Notes under the pieces: generated by a model
The model's database searches: none
The model's input: the letters and a program-made list of their open reading frames with translations, nothing else
What the model was told of the DNA's origin: nothing
Position numbers and translations under genes: made by a program
Shown: in pieces, positions 38,742 to 46,380 of the stretch
Numbering within the stretch: position 1 is the first letter of the stretch
Layout: every line of letters starts with the position of its first letter
Assembly (NCBI GenBank): GCA_034675505.1
Contig: JAUCDD010000025.1
Coordinates: forward strand, 434,001 to 498,000
Source: Melaminivora sp034675505
GTDB lineage: Bacteria; Pseudomonadota; Gammaproteobacteria; Burkholderiales; Burkholderiaceae_C
Reading direction: 5' to 3'
Length of the DNA: 64,000 bases

Positions 38742-38765
38742 AATAAAAGGACATCCACTTTTATT
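38742..38765. repeat. Transposase-associated palindrome (ATAAAAGGACAYCCACTTTTAT), copy 1
   Basis: AATAAAAG and CTTTTATT arms around GACATCCA, about 60 nt ahead of the transposase ATG. The same motif precedes the second transposase twice and recurs in the toxin-antitoxin array (58690, 59573, 59682). Confidence 0.88.
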
Positions 38766-38826
38766 CACATAAAACCCGACGTCTGGCACACTGTCGCCAT
38801 CCCCGCTGACAAGTGAGGTTGCTGCC

Positions 38827-39948
38827 ATGACCCGCCCACGCTCGGCCCTGGTGTCGTTGTCCGACACCCCCTGGTACCACGTCGTCAACCGCTGCGTGCG
38901 CCGCGCCTTCCTGTGCGGGCACGATACGCACTCGGGCTGCAGTTTCGAGCACCGCCGCGCCTGGGTAGAGACGCGCATCCGCGAGCTCGCGTCCGTCTTT
39001 GCCCTCGACGTGGCCGCCTACGCGGTAATGAGCAACCACTACCACATCGTCGTGCGCGTGGATGCGCCCCGCGCCCAGGGCTGGGACGACGACGAGGTGC
39101 TGCGCCGCTGGACGCAACTGTTCACCGGGCCGCTCCTGGTGCAGCACTACCTGCAGCCCGCCCAGCGCGCACTGATGGGGCAGGCGCAACTGGCCCAGGT
39201 GCAGGAGCTGGCCGCCACCTACCGGGCGCGGCTGCACGACCTGTCGTGGTACATGCGCGTGCTCAACGAATCCATCGCCCGCCAGGCCAATGCCGAAGAT
39301 GGCGTGCGCGGGCGCTTCTGGGAAGGCCGCTTCAAAAGCCAGGCGCTGCTGGACGAGCAGGCCCTGCTGGCCGTGATGGCCTACGTCGATCTGAACCCGG
39401 TGCGCGCCGGCATGGCCGAGGATCTGCAGGGCAGCGCCCACACTTCGATTGCCGCCCGCCTGGCCGAGCTGCGCGGCGAGACGTTCACCCCCGTGGCAGC
39501 GCCGGCCATCCCTGCCGCTTCACCGCCCGAAGCAGGCGAGGGCGTCGCCGCCATGCCCCGCCTCTTGCCCGAAGCCGCCCTGGCCGCGCTGCCCGAAGCG
39601 CCGCTGATGCCCTTCGACCCCACGGCCCGCTTCGCCCAGGCCGTGCCCTTTGGCCTGCAGGAATACCTGGAGCTGGTGGACAGCGTGGGCCGCTGCGTCC
39701 ACCCGGCCAAGCGCGGCGCCATCAGCGTGCAATCGCCGCCCATCCTGCAGCGCCTGGGCATGGATGCGGAAGCCTTCATTGCCTGCGCGGATACGTTTTT
39801 TCGTACGTTCGCCCACGCGGTGGGCACGCCGGACAGCCTGGTGCAACTGGCAGCGGCGCGCCAATGCCGGGCGCTGCGCGGCATGGCGCTGGCGCGGCGG
39901 GTGTTGCAGCGGCAGCCGGACTGCGGCAAGGGACGGGCGGCGGCTTGA
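38827..39948 (+). CDS. REP-associated tyrosine transposase (Y1 family), copy 1
   Basis: 373 residues, intact. N-terminal Y1 transposase fold: 'PWYHVVNRCVRRAFLCG', metal-binding HUH motif 'MSNHYHIVVRVDAP', a helix with 'DLSWYMRVLNESIARQANAE', and 'VRGRFWEGRFKSQALLDEQA' with 'YVDLNPVRAGMAEDL', a signature of TnpA-REP (RAYT) proteins. It is longer than IS200 transposases (about 150 residues) because of a 170-residue C-terminal extension typical of RAYTs. Such enzymes cleave single-stranded REP palindromes. It is preceded by the AATAAAAGGAC palindrome. The second copy at 54438 is about 95% identical where readable. Confidence 0.92.
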   Translation: MTRPRSALVSLSDTPWYHVVNRCVRRAFLCGHDTHSGCSFEHRRAWVETRIRELASVFALDVAAYAVMSNHYHIVVRVDAPRAQGWDDDEVLRRWTQLFTGPLLVQHYLQPAQRALMGQAQLAQVQELAATYRARLHDLSWYMRVLNESIARQANAEDGVRGRFWEGRFKSQALLDEQALLAVMAYVDLNPVRAGMAEDLQGSAHTSIAARLAELRGETFTPVAAPAIPAASPPEAGEGVAAMPRLLPEAALAALPEAPLMPFDPTARFAQAVPFGLQEYLELVDSVGRCVHPAKRGAISVQSPPILQRLGMDAEAFIACADTFFRTFAHAVGTPDSLVQLAAARQCRALRGMALARRVLQRQPDCGKGRAAA

Positions 39949-40012
39949 GATGCGCGGGAGCGATGCTGACGGCAGATCAGGCTGATGAATGCCGTGCGCC
40001 GTCCAGGGCCGC

Positions 40013-40093
40013 TCATGCAAATTCGATGCGCAGGTTCTTGCCCAGCGCCCTGGCCGCTCCGGTCAGGGTAGTCGAGGTGAGGCTGGTGTCCGT
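40013..40093 (-). pseudogene. 3' fragment of a HigA-type antitoxin gene
   Basis: 81 bp matching the 3' end of the antitoxin gene at 56456, with the stop codon and frame kept: it ends 'ALGKNLRIEFA', stop (the intact copy ends 'ALGKNLRIDFA', stop). Nothing upstream of the fragment continues the gene. It marks where the duplicated transposase/antitoxin block was cut and joined to the following toxin-antitoxin pair. Confidence 0.8.
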
Positions 40094-40108
40094 CCAGCCG
40101 GCCATGCC

Positions 40109-40444
40109 TCAGACGGCCATCAAGACCGAGACCATGCCGCCGGGCTGCAAGGAGGTCTTGGGGCGGATGATGATTTCCACATCCCGGTCCAGCAGGGTGA
40201 TGAATTGCAGCAGCCGCTCCGAGGAGAATCGGCGCAGCTTGTAGTTGTGCAGCTCGGAAACATGCGGCTGGGCGATGCCCAGGATGCGTGCGGCTGCCGA
40301 TTGGGACAGCTTGCGGGCGGCCAGCAGATCGTTCACGCGCATGGCCAGCTGCGTGCGCAGGCGGCGCTCCTGGGCGTCCTCCAGACCCAGATCCTTGAAC
40401 ACATCGCCCGTGCCCATTTCCACGTTGTCAGTTGTCTTGGCCAT
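40109..40444 (-). CDS. XRE-type antitoxin (HigA-like)
   Basis: ATG at 40444 (111 residues); an ATG at 40456 would add four. Helix-turn-helix: 'RKLSQSAAARILGIAQPHVS' near residues 45-65, followed by 'ELHNYKLRRFSSERLLQFIT' and 'RDVEIIIRPK', the pattern of the HigA/XRE antitoxin family with a short C-terminal strand. It overlaps the toxin gene that precedes it, so both are made from one transcript. It presumably represses the operon by binding the ATACC-N6-GGTAT palindrome upstream of the toxin. Confidence 0.85.
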   Translation of the reverse strand: MAKTTDNVEMGTGDVFKDLGLEDAQERRLRTQLAMRVNDLLAARKLSQSAAARILGIAQPHVSELHNYKLRRFSSERLLQFITLLDRDVEIIIRPKTSLQPGGMVSVLMAV

Positions 40445-40805
40445 ATTGCTCCTCATGGTGGTTGCGCGCCTGGCGCAGACGTTCGTGGATCAGGTCGACA
40501 TCAGCCTTGGCTGTACGGATGCCGGAGGGCGATTTTTTCTGGAAGCAGTGCAGCACATAGATCGCCCGAGCAAAGCGCACGGTGTACGCCACACGGTAGG
40601 TATCGCCTCTGAAGTCCTCTACCAACTCGAACACCCCCGGCCCTTCGCCTTTCCAAGCCTTGGCGCAAGGCGGATGGCCCCCTAGCTGCACGACGCTCAA
40701 GCCATAGCCGAAGTCATCAACAACCTCTTCGGGGAAGTCGAGTAGATCGCGCTTGGACGATGCTACCCAGTACAACGGTTTTTCCTGTCGGAGGGAGGCG
40801 CTCAT
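40428..40805 (-). CDS. HigB/Gp49-like type II toxin
   Basis: ATG at 40805, 125 residues (ATG at 40811 also possible). 'PLYWVASSKRDLLDFPEEVV', 'GFGLSVVQ'-like helix ('GYGLSVVQLGGHPP'), 'WKGEGPGVFELVEDFRGDTY', 'VRFARAIYVLHCFQKKSPSG' and 'RTAKADVDLIHERLRQA'. This is the phage-derived Gp49-like/HigB mRNA interferase pattern, where HCFQKK carries the conserved Lys. Toxin-first order with overlapping antitoxin is typical of higBA. The pair appears intact. Confidence 0.87.
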   Translation of the reverse strand: MSASLRQEKPLYWVASSKRDLLDFPEEVVDDFGYGLSVVQLGGHPPCAKAWKGEGPGVFELVEDFRGDTYRVAYTVRFARAIYVLHCFQKKSPSGIRTAKADVDLIHERLRQARNHHEEQYGQDN

Positions 40806-40815
40806 GACCATGAAT

Positions 40816-40831
40816 ATACCGCATGTGGTAT
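40816..40831. promoter_or_regulatory. Palindromic operator of the first higBA-type pair
   Basis: ATACC GCATGT GGTAT, directly upstream of the toxin start. The second pair at 57 kb has GTACC GAATTT GGTAC at the matching place, so the half-site (A/G)TACC is probably read by the XRE antitoxin. Confidence 0.75.
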
Positions 40832-40994
40832 TGATGGGCGCAGCTGATAGTGCCGAATTTCCAGTGAACGCGCATATCCCAACCCTGCATCTGAACCGCC
40901 TTCAGTCACACATATAGCCTGTGCTCTTGCAGCGCTTGCCTTGTGCAGCGTGCTGCGGGGCAGTTCCTTTCTCCCCTCCCGTTCCCTCCCCCCG

Positions 40995-41034
40995 AGCCTG
41001 CAGCGCACTTCGGTTGCGCTGCGGGCTTTTTTGC
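40995..41034 (+). terminator. Strong stem-loop with U tract upstream of the glycine-zipper gene
   Basis: AGCCTGCAGCGCA, loop ACTTCGGT, TGCGCTGCGGGCT, then TTTTT. It could end leftward-to-rightward transcription entering the element, or act as a leader attenuator for the operon beginning at 41064. Confidence 0.85.
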
Positions 41035-41063
41035 GTCTGCGTGGCGCGCATGGAGTTGCTTGT

Positions 41064-41453
41064 ATGTCCTCGTTTGCTTCTTCTTCCTCTCTCTCTTCCT
41101 TCAGCGCTGGCTCGTCACTGGCCAGCGGCCAGTGCTGCCCGGTGTGCGCCAGCAGCCGCGTTGCCCCGCGTCAGCTCGGGCGTACGGCAGGCGCTGCCGT
41201 GGGCGGCATCGCGGGCGCTGCCAGCGGCGTGGCGTCCTCGATGGGCGGCGCCGAAGCCGGTGCGCTCATGGGCGCTGTCGCTGGCCCGGTGGGCGCCGCC
41301 TTGGGCGGCCTGGCCGGGGCGCTGCTGGGCGGGCTCATCGGCGGCGCTGCCGGCAGCGTGGCCGGCGGCCAGATCGGCGCGGCGGTCGATGACCAGGTGC
41401 TGGGCAACTGCCAGTGCCTGTCGTGCGGCGCAGTGTTTCACGCGCGGGGGTAG
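41064..41453 (+). CDS. Glycine-zipper membrane protein with two CxxC motifs
   Basis: ATG at 41064, 129 residues. A Ser-rich start, then CCPVC (residues 24-28), a long Gly/Ala zipper region (residues 40-115; 'AVGGIAGAASGVASSMGGAE', 'GAVAGPVGAALGGLAGALLG') able to form tightly packed helices in a membrane, and a final CQCLSCGAVFHARG. The two cysteine pairs suggest a zinc ribbon split by the zipper insert. Function unknown. Small proteins of this type often stand ahead of DUF932 genes in plasmid-like islands. First gene of the rightward operon of the element. Confidence 0.7.
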   Translation: MSSFASSSSLSSFSAGSSLASGQCCPVCASSRVAPRQLGRTAGAAVGGIAGAASGVASSMGGAEAGALMGAVAGPVGAALGGLAGALLGGLIGGAAGSVAGGQIGAAVDDQVLGNCQCLSCGAVFHARG

Positions 41454-41555
41454 GTGCATCGCCTGCTCGTCTGGTTTTCTGCCTTTCCTGGTCTTTCCCT
41501 TCTTTCCACTTTCCCTTCTTTCCATCCACTCATTCACGGCAAAGGAGTCTGTTTC

Positions 41556-42536
41556 ATGTCCCATCTCGTCGAACAAATGGCCTACGTCGGCCAGACGCCC
41601 TGGCACGGCCTGGGCAATGCGCTGTCGGCCGGTCAGCCCTTGGAGGTGTGGGCCGAGCAATCGGGCCTGTCGTTTTCCATCCTGGATGCGCCGGTGCGCT
41701 ACGTGCCGCAGGCCAGCAACTACGTGCATGCGGCCATGGGCACTGTTGCACTGGGCCAGGAGTTTGCCGGCCACAAGGTGCTGTACCGCTCGGACACCCT
41801 GGCGCCGCTGTCGGTGGTCTCCGAACGCTACCAGGTCGTGCAGCCGCGTGATGTGCTGGAGTTCTACCGCGACCTCACGCAGGTGGCCGGCTACGAGCTG
41901 GAGACTGCCGGCGTGCTCAAGGGCGGGCGCAAGCTGTGGGCGCTGGCGCGCACGGGCCAAAGCGCCGCGCTCAAGGGCCGCGACACCGTCAATGGCTACG
42001 TGCTGCTGGCCACCGCCTGCGATGGCACGCTGGCCACTACGGCGCAGTTCACCAGCGTGCGCGTGGTGTGCAACAACACCCTGGGTATCGCTTTGTCCGA
42101 TGGCAGCCAGGCCGTCAAGGTGCGGCACAACACCGCGTTCAATGCCGATGCCGTCAAACGCCAGCTAGGCCTGTCGGTAGCTTCCTGGGACAGCTTCATG
42201 TACCGCATGCGCATGCTCAGCGAGCGGCGCGTGCAGTCGCATGAAGCCATGAAGTTCTACCTGAGCGTGTTTGCTGACCCGCAGGGCGCCCCGGCAGTGC
42301 TGGCCAACGAGCGCGCCATGCGGGCCGCACAGCGCCTGTACGAGGGCCACGGCCTGGGGGCGGAGCTGGCAGCGGCCAAGGACACTGCCTGGGGTCTGCT
42401 CAGCTCGATCACCGAGTTTGTTGACCATCGCCGCCGCGCCCGCAACCAAGACAACCGCCTGGATTCGGCCTGGTTTGGTACGGGAGCGGCGCTCAAGCAG
42501 CGTGCGCTCGATGAAGCCATGAAGCTGATCGCCTGA
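41556..42536 (+). CDS. DUF932 domain protein (phage/plasmid-like)
   Basis: ATG at 41556 with AAAGGAG upstream; 326 residues. 'GQTPWHGLGNALSAG', 'YVPQASNYVHAAMGTVAL', 'LAPLSVVSERYQVVQPRDVL', 'VVCNNTLGIAL', 'VRHNTAFNADAVKRQLGL' and 'WGLLSSITEFVDHRRRARNQ' match the DUF932 family carried by phages and plasmids (annotated as phage/plasmid-like protein TIGR03299). Role uncertain; the family is often beside recombination genes. It is separated from the next gene by a strong stem-loop. Confidence 0.9.
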   Translation: MSHLVEQMAYVGQTPWHGLGNALSAGQPLEVWAEQSGLSFSILDAPVRYVPQASNYVHAAMGTVALGQEFAGHKVLYRSDTLAPLSVVSERYQVVQPRDVLEFYRDLTQVAGYELETAGVLKGGRKLWALARTGQSAALKGRDTVNGYVLLATACDGTLATTAQFTSVRVVCNNTLGIALSDGSQAVKVRHNTAFNADAVKRQLGLSVASWDSFMYRMRMLSERRVQSHEAMKFYLSVFADPQGAPAVLANERAMRAAQRLYEGHGLGAELAAAKDTAWGLLSSITEFVDHRRRARNQDNRLDSAWFGTGAALKQRALDEAMKLIA

Positions 42537-42593
42537 GCCGCTGGCGCCACTGTGGCGCGGCTGCTCTCACCCCCTGCCACCCCAACCCCTTGC

Positions 42594-42631
42594 AGCCCAC
42601 GCATGAGCGCGTCTCATGCGTGGGCTGTTTG
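42594..42631. terminator. Intergenic stem-loop between DUF932 and YqaJ genes
   Basis: AGCCCACGCATGA, loop GCGCGTC, TCATGCGTGGGCT, then GTTTG. A 13-bp perfect stem. Weak U tract, so it may be an RNA processing or stability element as much as a terminator. Confidence 0.75.
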
Positions 42632-42731
42632 CGTGGGGGTGGTAGCTGGGGCGGCGCTGCTCCTGCACACGCAGCCGTGTCGATCCTTTCAACCCTTGCT
42701 CTTTCATCCCTTCAATCCAAGGAGTTTCGTC

Positions 42732-43790
42732 ATGACCACCGTTATTGCTGATACCAAAGCTGCCGCCATGCCGGGCGCTGACACGCGCGCTGGACGCCCG
42801 ACGCCTTTGCGCCTGGTGGATACCCGTGAGCTGAGCCACCAGCAGTGGCTGGCCGTGCGCAACCAGGGCATTGGTTCGTCCGAAGCTGCTGCTGCCATTG
42901 GCCTGTCGCCCTATGTGAGCCCTTTGGAGCTGTGGCAGCGCAAGACTGCTCGGGAGCCTGCTCCTGATCTGCAGGGCAACGAAGCGGTGTTTTGGGGCAG
43001 CGCCCTGGAGCCGCTGATCGCACAGGTGTACCAAGAGCGCACCGGCAGGCGTGTGCGCCGTGTCAATGCCGTGCTGCAGCACCCCGAGCACCGTTTCATG
43101 CTGGCCAGCCTGGATCGCACCGTGCAAGGTGGCGGCATCCTGGAGGTCAAGACGGCCGGCTGGCGCAGCGCACAGGCGTGGGAAGCGGGGATTCCCGAGG
43201 CGTACCAGTGCCAGGTGCTGCACCAGCTGGCGGTCACCGGGCGCAGCTGGGCCGATGTGGCCGTGCTCATTGCCGGGCAGGAGTTTCGGGTGTACCGCAT
43301 CCACCGGGGCGAGGACGATTGCGAGGCACGCATCGCCCAGCTCATTGCCCGCGAGCAGGAGTTTTGGCAGTACGTGCAAAGCGACACGCCACCGCCCGTC
43401 GACGGCTCGCCTTCCAGCGCCCGTGCATTGGCGGCGATGTACCCCGGCGGGCAGGACTACGGCGTGGACTTGAGCGACTGCGACGAGCTCAATCACGCTT
43501 TCGCGATGCTGCTGCAGTGCAAGGGGCAACGCCAGGCGCTGCAGCAGCAAGAGGAGCTGTATCGCCAGAAGCTGCAGGCAGCCATGGGTCAGGCCAGCAG
43601 TGCCGTGCTGGCCGCAGGACGCATCAGCTGGAAGCGCAGCAAGGACAGCCGCAGCATCGATTGCAAGCGCCTGGCGCTGGAGCACCCTCAGCTGGCCGCG
43701 CAGTACGAGAGCACCACGCCTGGCGTCAGGCGGTTTCTGATGCAGGTCACGGGCTCGGGCGGCAAGGCGCCGGAGATCGATGAACGCTGA
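42732..43790 (+). CDS. YqaJ viral recombinase family protein
   Basis: ATG at 42732 with AAGGAG upstream; 352 residues. 'WLAVRNQGIGSSEAAAAIGL', 'SPLELWQRKTARE', 'WGSALEPLIAQVYQERTGRR', 'RFMLASLDRTVQGGGILEVK' (D-(X)n-E-V-K nuclease core) and 'PEAYQCQVLHQLAVTGRSWA' are the YqaJ/lambda exonuclease-like PD-(D/E)XK motifs. The C-terminal helix bundle is extra. These nucleases resect double-stranded ends for single-strand annealing. It is a working partner for an annealing protein, perhaps the following gene. Confidence 0.92.
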   Translation: MTTVIADTKAAAMPGADTRAGRPTPLRLVDTRELSHQQWLAVRNQGIGSSEAAAAIGLSPYVSPLELWQRKTAREPAPDLQGNEAVFWGSALEPLIAQVYQERTGRRVRRVNAVLQHPEHRFMLASLDRTVQGGGILEVKTAGWRSAQAWEAGIPEAYQCQVLHQLAVTGRSWADVAVLIAGQEFRVYRIHRGEDDCEARIAQLIAREQEFWQYVQSDTPPPVDGSPSSARALAAMYPGGQDYGVDLSDCDELNHAFAMLLQCKGQRQALQQQEELYRQKLQAAMGQASSAVLAAGRISWKRSKDSRSIDCKRLALEHPQLAAQYESTTPGVRRFLMQVTGSGGKAPEIDER

Positions 43791-43817
43791 CGCCTGAACC
43801 CGGCTTTTGAGCCGCCT

Positions 43818-43855
43818 GCCATGCACGTGCGCCGCCCTGCGGTGTGCTGCATGGC
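43818..43855. repeat. Intergenic stem-loop between YqaJ and metal-binding protein genes
   Basis: GCCATGCA ... TGCATGGC with further internal pairing (GTGCGCCG / CGGTGTGC). Third long hairpin to sit in an intergenic gap of this operon. Confidence 0.7.
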
Positions 43856-43924
43856 GTGGCTGCACGCCTATAGAGCCCTCAACCCCCTCATTTGCCACCA
43901 ACCCCTTACCCAGGAGAGCGCATC

Positions 43925-44884
43925 ATGATGATCAAAGGTCTGGCCATCACCCCGCCCACCATCGGACGGATTGCCATCGGACACGTTGCCGAACGTGGCG
44001 GCAAGCGCCTGCCCGAGCGCGATGACCACTTCACCATCACCACCCAGGTGCAAGGCCGAGAAGGCTGGCTGCACCACCCGTTGCAGGCCCAGTTGGTCGA
44101 GAGCGTTGCCAATGGCAAGCTGCGTGCCATCCCGGTGCGTGTGCTGTTCAACGACCCGCAGCTCAATTTGCGCGCCGCCTACAGTGCGTTTGACCGGAGC
44201 ACCGGCAGGCCGCTGTGTGTGGGAGACGGCGCACAGGCCAGGCGCCAGAGCCCTTCGGGCATGCAAAGCGTGCCCTGCGCCGGCCCGGATGCCTGTGAGT
44301 TTGCACAGGTGCATGGTTGCAAGCTGTTTGGCCGGCTGAACGTGCAGATCGACGGCCAGGACGATGTGCTGGGCAGCTTCATCTTCAGGACGACGGGCTA
44401 CAACTCGGTCAGGACACTGGCTGCCCGGCTGGCTTATTTCAACGCCATCAGTGCCGGTCACGCCCGCTATCTGCCCCTGACACTGCGCCTCAGAGCCAAG
44501 AGCACAACGCAGTCACGCCGCACGCCGGTGTACTACGTGGACTTGACGCTCAGGGAAGGCGTGCAGCTGAGAGAGGCCGTGCAGCACGCCACCCAGGAAG
44601 CCCTGGAAGATGCGACTTCAGGTCTGGACGTTGCCCAACTGGAGAACAGTGCCCACAAGGCATTGGCCAACGGCAGCTTTGAGGAGGCCGGTGAAGACGA
44701 CGGTCAAGCCATCGTCGAGGAGTTCTATCCGGCTCAGGACGAGGAGATGGCGCACGAGCACGCTGCCGACCCCCACAGCCCACCGGGCACGCAGATCAGG
44801 CCCGGCCGCCTCAGCCCACGGCTGGTCCCGACAGCTGCCAATGACGAGCGCATGGAGATCCAGGCACGCCAGCAAAGGGGGTAG
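43925..44884 (+). CDS. Putative metal-binding/hydrolase-like protein of phage-type islands
   Basis: ATG at 43925 (an adjacent ATG follows), 319 residues. Conserved-looking blocks: 'GRIAIGHVAERGGKRLPERD', 'PVRVLFNDPQLNLRAAYSAF', 'CVGDGAQARRQ', a four-cysteine segment 'VPCAGPDACEFAQVHGCKLF' with the earlier RPLCVG Cys, then 'GSFIFRTTGYNSVRTLAARL' and 'PVYYVDLTLREG'. The cysteine arrangement suggests a zinc site. In related islands this family is annotated hydrolase or metal-binding protein and accompanies DUF932 and YqaJ. It might be the single-strand annealing partner of YqaJ (inference). The acidic tail has no motif. Confidence 0.72.
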   Translation: MMIKGLAITPPTIGRIAIGHVAERGGKRLPERDDHFTITTQVQGREGWLHHPLQAQLVESVANGKLRAIPVRVLFNDPQLNLRAAYSAFDRSTGRPLCVGDGAQARRQSPSGMQSVPCAGPDACEFAQVHGCKLFGRLNVQIDGQDDVLGSFIFRTTGYNSVRTLAARLAYFNAISAGHARYLPLTLRLRAKSTTQSRRTPVYYVDLTLREGVQLREAVQHATQEALEDATSGLDVAQLENSAHKALANGSFEEAGEDDGQAIVEEFYPAQDEEMAHEHAADPHSPPGTQIRPGRLSPRLVPTAANDERMEIQARQQRG

Positions 44885-45078
44885 CCATCACAAGCCCGAC
44901 AGGCCTGAGCCTGAACAGGGCCAAAGCGCCCGGCAAGAGGCGAGAAATAAGCAATGCAGATGCCACGGGACGCTGTAGCCAACAGGCCAGCACCCCGTTG
45001 CACCTTTCTTTTTTCTTCCTGCCGATTGGAGGGCTGCAAGGCTGGCGATGCCTGCGTGCATCTGCCCATGCCTGTTCT

Positions 45079-45735
45079 CTACCCCCTGCTGGAGCCCAGG
45101 CTGTGAACGCTGGCGAAGTAGTACTTGGTATGGGCCTTGGCCAGATAGCTGGTGCGGTAGAAGAAGTCCGCCAAAGCCGTGCTGTCACGGGTTTGCAGGT
45201 GCCAGGTGCTTTGTGAGGGGAACTCCACCAAGCCAGCCACTTGCGCGACAGGCAGAGCCAGGGCACTGGCCCAGGCCTCGTGCAGGCGGTTGAACAGGTT
45301 GTCACGGCCCTGCCTGAACTGACCCAGGCTGCAAAAGGCATCGTGATTGAGGAAGATGACCGCATGGTAGTGAGGGCGCTGTTCGCGGTCGCTGTACTCT
45401 CGGCACCACACATAGCGCACAGTGCAATCGTGAGCGTGTTTGAGCGTCCTGCTGGCCCTGTCGCGATTGGCCCGTATCTTGGCCTTGAACGATTCAAAGA
45501 AGCGCGTGATGACCTCGTTGCCCTCCAGCCAGGGGCCGCTGTAGTCCTGCGGAAAGCGCAGGTCGAGACGAAAGGCGAATGTGCGTGGATGCTCGGCCAA
45601 GGCCTGTCGGGTGACCTCCTGGATACGCTCCAGATAGGCGGTGATCAAGGGGCCGGCGCTGCACTGGACAGGGTATCCGGCGTAAGAGTCATCGATGTGC
45701 AACAGCAAATTGGGGTTATGGATGTGGCGGTTCAT
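45079..45735 (-). CDS. Inovirus Gp2-like (YagK/YfjJ) replication-type protein
   Basis: ATG at 45735, 218 residues. 'LLLHIDDSYAGYPV', 'FAFRLDLRFPQDYSG', 'FFESFKAKIRANRDRAS', 'VRYVWCREYSDREQRPHYHA' with HYH followed by 'VIFLNHDAFCSLG', and 'YRTSYLAKAHTKYYF'. The HxH after a REY stretch resembles an HUH endonuclease active site, and the YxxxY near the end could supply a nucleophile. Matches the inovirus-type Gp2 family found in prophage remnants and islands. It may initiate element replication. It lies opposite to the YqaJ operon. Confidence 0.82.
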   Translation of the reverse strand: MNRHIHNPNLLLHIDDSYAGYPVQCSAGPLITAYLERIQEVTRQALAEHPRTFAFRLDLRFPQDYSGPWLEGNEVITRFFESFKAKIRANRDRASRTLKHAHDCTVRYVWCREYSDREQRPHYHAVIFLNHDAFCSLGQFRQGRDNLFNRLHEAWASALALPVAQVAGLVEFPSQSTWHLQTRDSTALADFFYRTSYLAKAHTKYYFASVHSLGSSRG

Positions 45736-46241
45736 GACGCGCGCTCCTTCAGATGGGGTGGTTGGAAGGAGAGGTCACGGGAATGCTTCCAGCGTGGATT
45801 GCGAATATCTGGAGCAGGGCTGCTCAGGCATTTGGATTGCGACGATTTCCCCTATGGGGGCGTCCAAAAGCACAGGCTTCGTCTTGCGAATAGTGCAGCT
45901 GGAAATGGGACTGCAAGCACTGGACAGGCGCATCAAGACGCTCAGGGGCTACTGCTGTAGCACTCGCTGCGCTTTACTACCAAACCCGAAAGCCACGGTC
46001 TGCCCCAACCCCAGGCACTCCCGTCCTTGCAGGCTTTTTACGCTAGGCTTTCCCAGACCTCTCACAGGTTTGGGAACTCCGGGAAAAAATAAGTGATCCG
46101 CCCTGCACATACGCCCGTGGCGGCGCTGGGAAAGGCAGGTCAGAAGGCGAGAGTGTGGGGAGCTGGGGCAGGAAAGGGACTGGGATCAGGGCGGCTGGAG
46201 GTCGGCTGCAGGTGCTGCGCACGCTATGGACTACCGTCCTG

Positions 46242-46265
46242 AAAAGCCACCCCCGAGGTGGTTGC
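46242..46265 (-). terminator. Terminator downstream of the DUF3987 gene
   Basis: On the minus strand: CAACCACC, TCGG, GGGTGGCTTTTC. A short GC stem followed by T residues, about 115 nt after the DUF3987 stop. Confidence 0.65.
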
Positions 46266-46296
46266 AAAAGAGGAAGGAGCCACTCGTGGACTGTTC

Positions 46297-46325
46297 ATTA
46301 TCAACGTGTTATCACTTCTGTTATC
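46297..46325. repeat. Three phased GATAAC-type boxes
   Basis: On the minus strand GATAAC, GATAAC and GATAAT begin 11-12 bp apart, so they lie on one face of the helix. Iteron-like or a multi-site operator, between Rep-like and DUF3987 genes. Confidence 0.55.
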
Positions 46326-46380
46326 GTCTCGGCAGTACCCTGGTGGGTGGCTTGCGCAGCGAGTTGAGTGAGCCTCTTGC

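Larger units (their letters stand above)
45736..46380. other. Control region between Gp2-like and DUF3987 genes
   Basis: About 645 nt without a convincing gene. A reverse-strand frame ending 'DIRNPRWKHSRDLSF' overlaps the Gp2-like start by ATGA and might be the end of a short leader ORF, but its start is not clear. Features seen: an Rho-independent terminator for the DUF3987 transcript at 46242-46265, and three phased GATAA(C/T) boxes at 46297-46325. A possible replication or regulatory region. Confidence 0.5.

Noticed and set aside
39381..40020. Minus-strand ORFs opposite the transposase as genes
   Set aside because: Both transposase copies produce the same antisense frames, and no independent motif is present.
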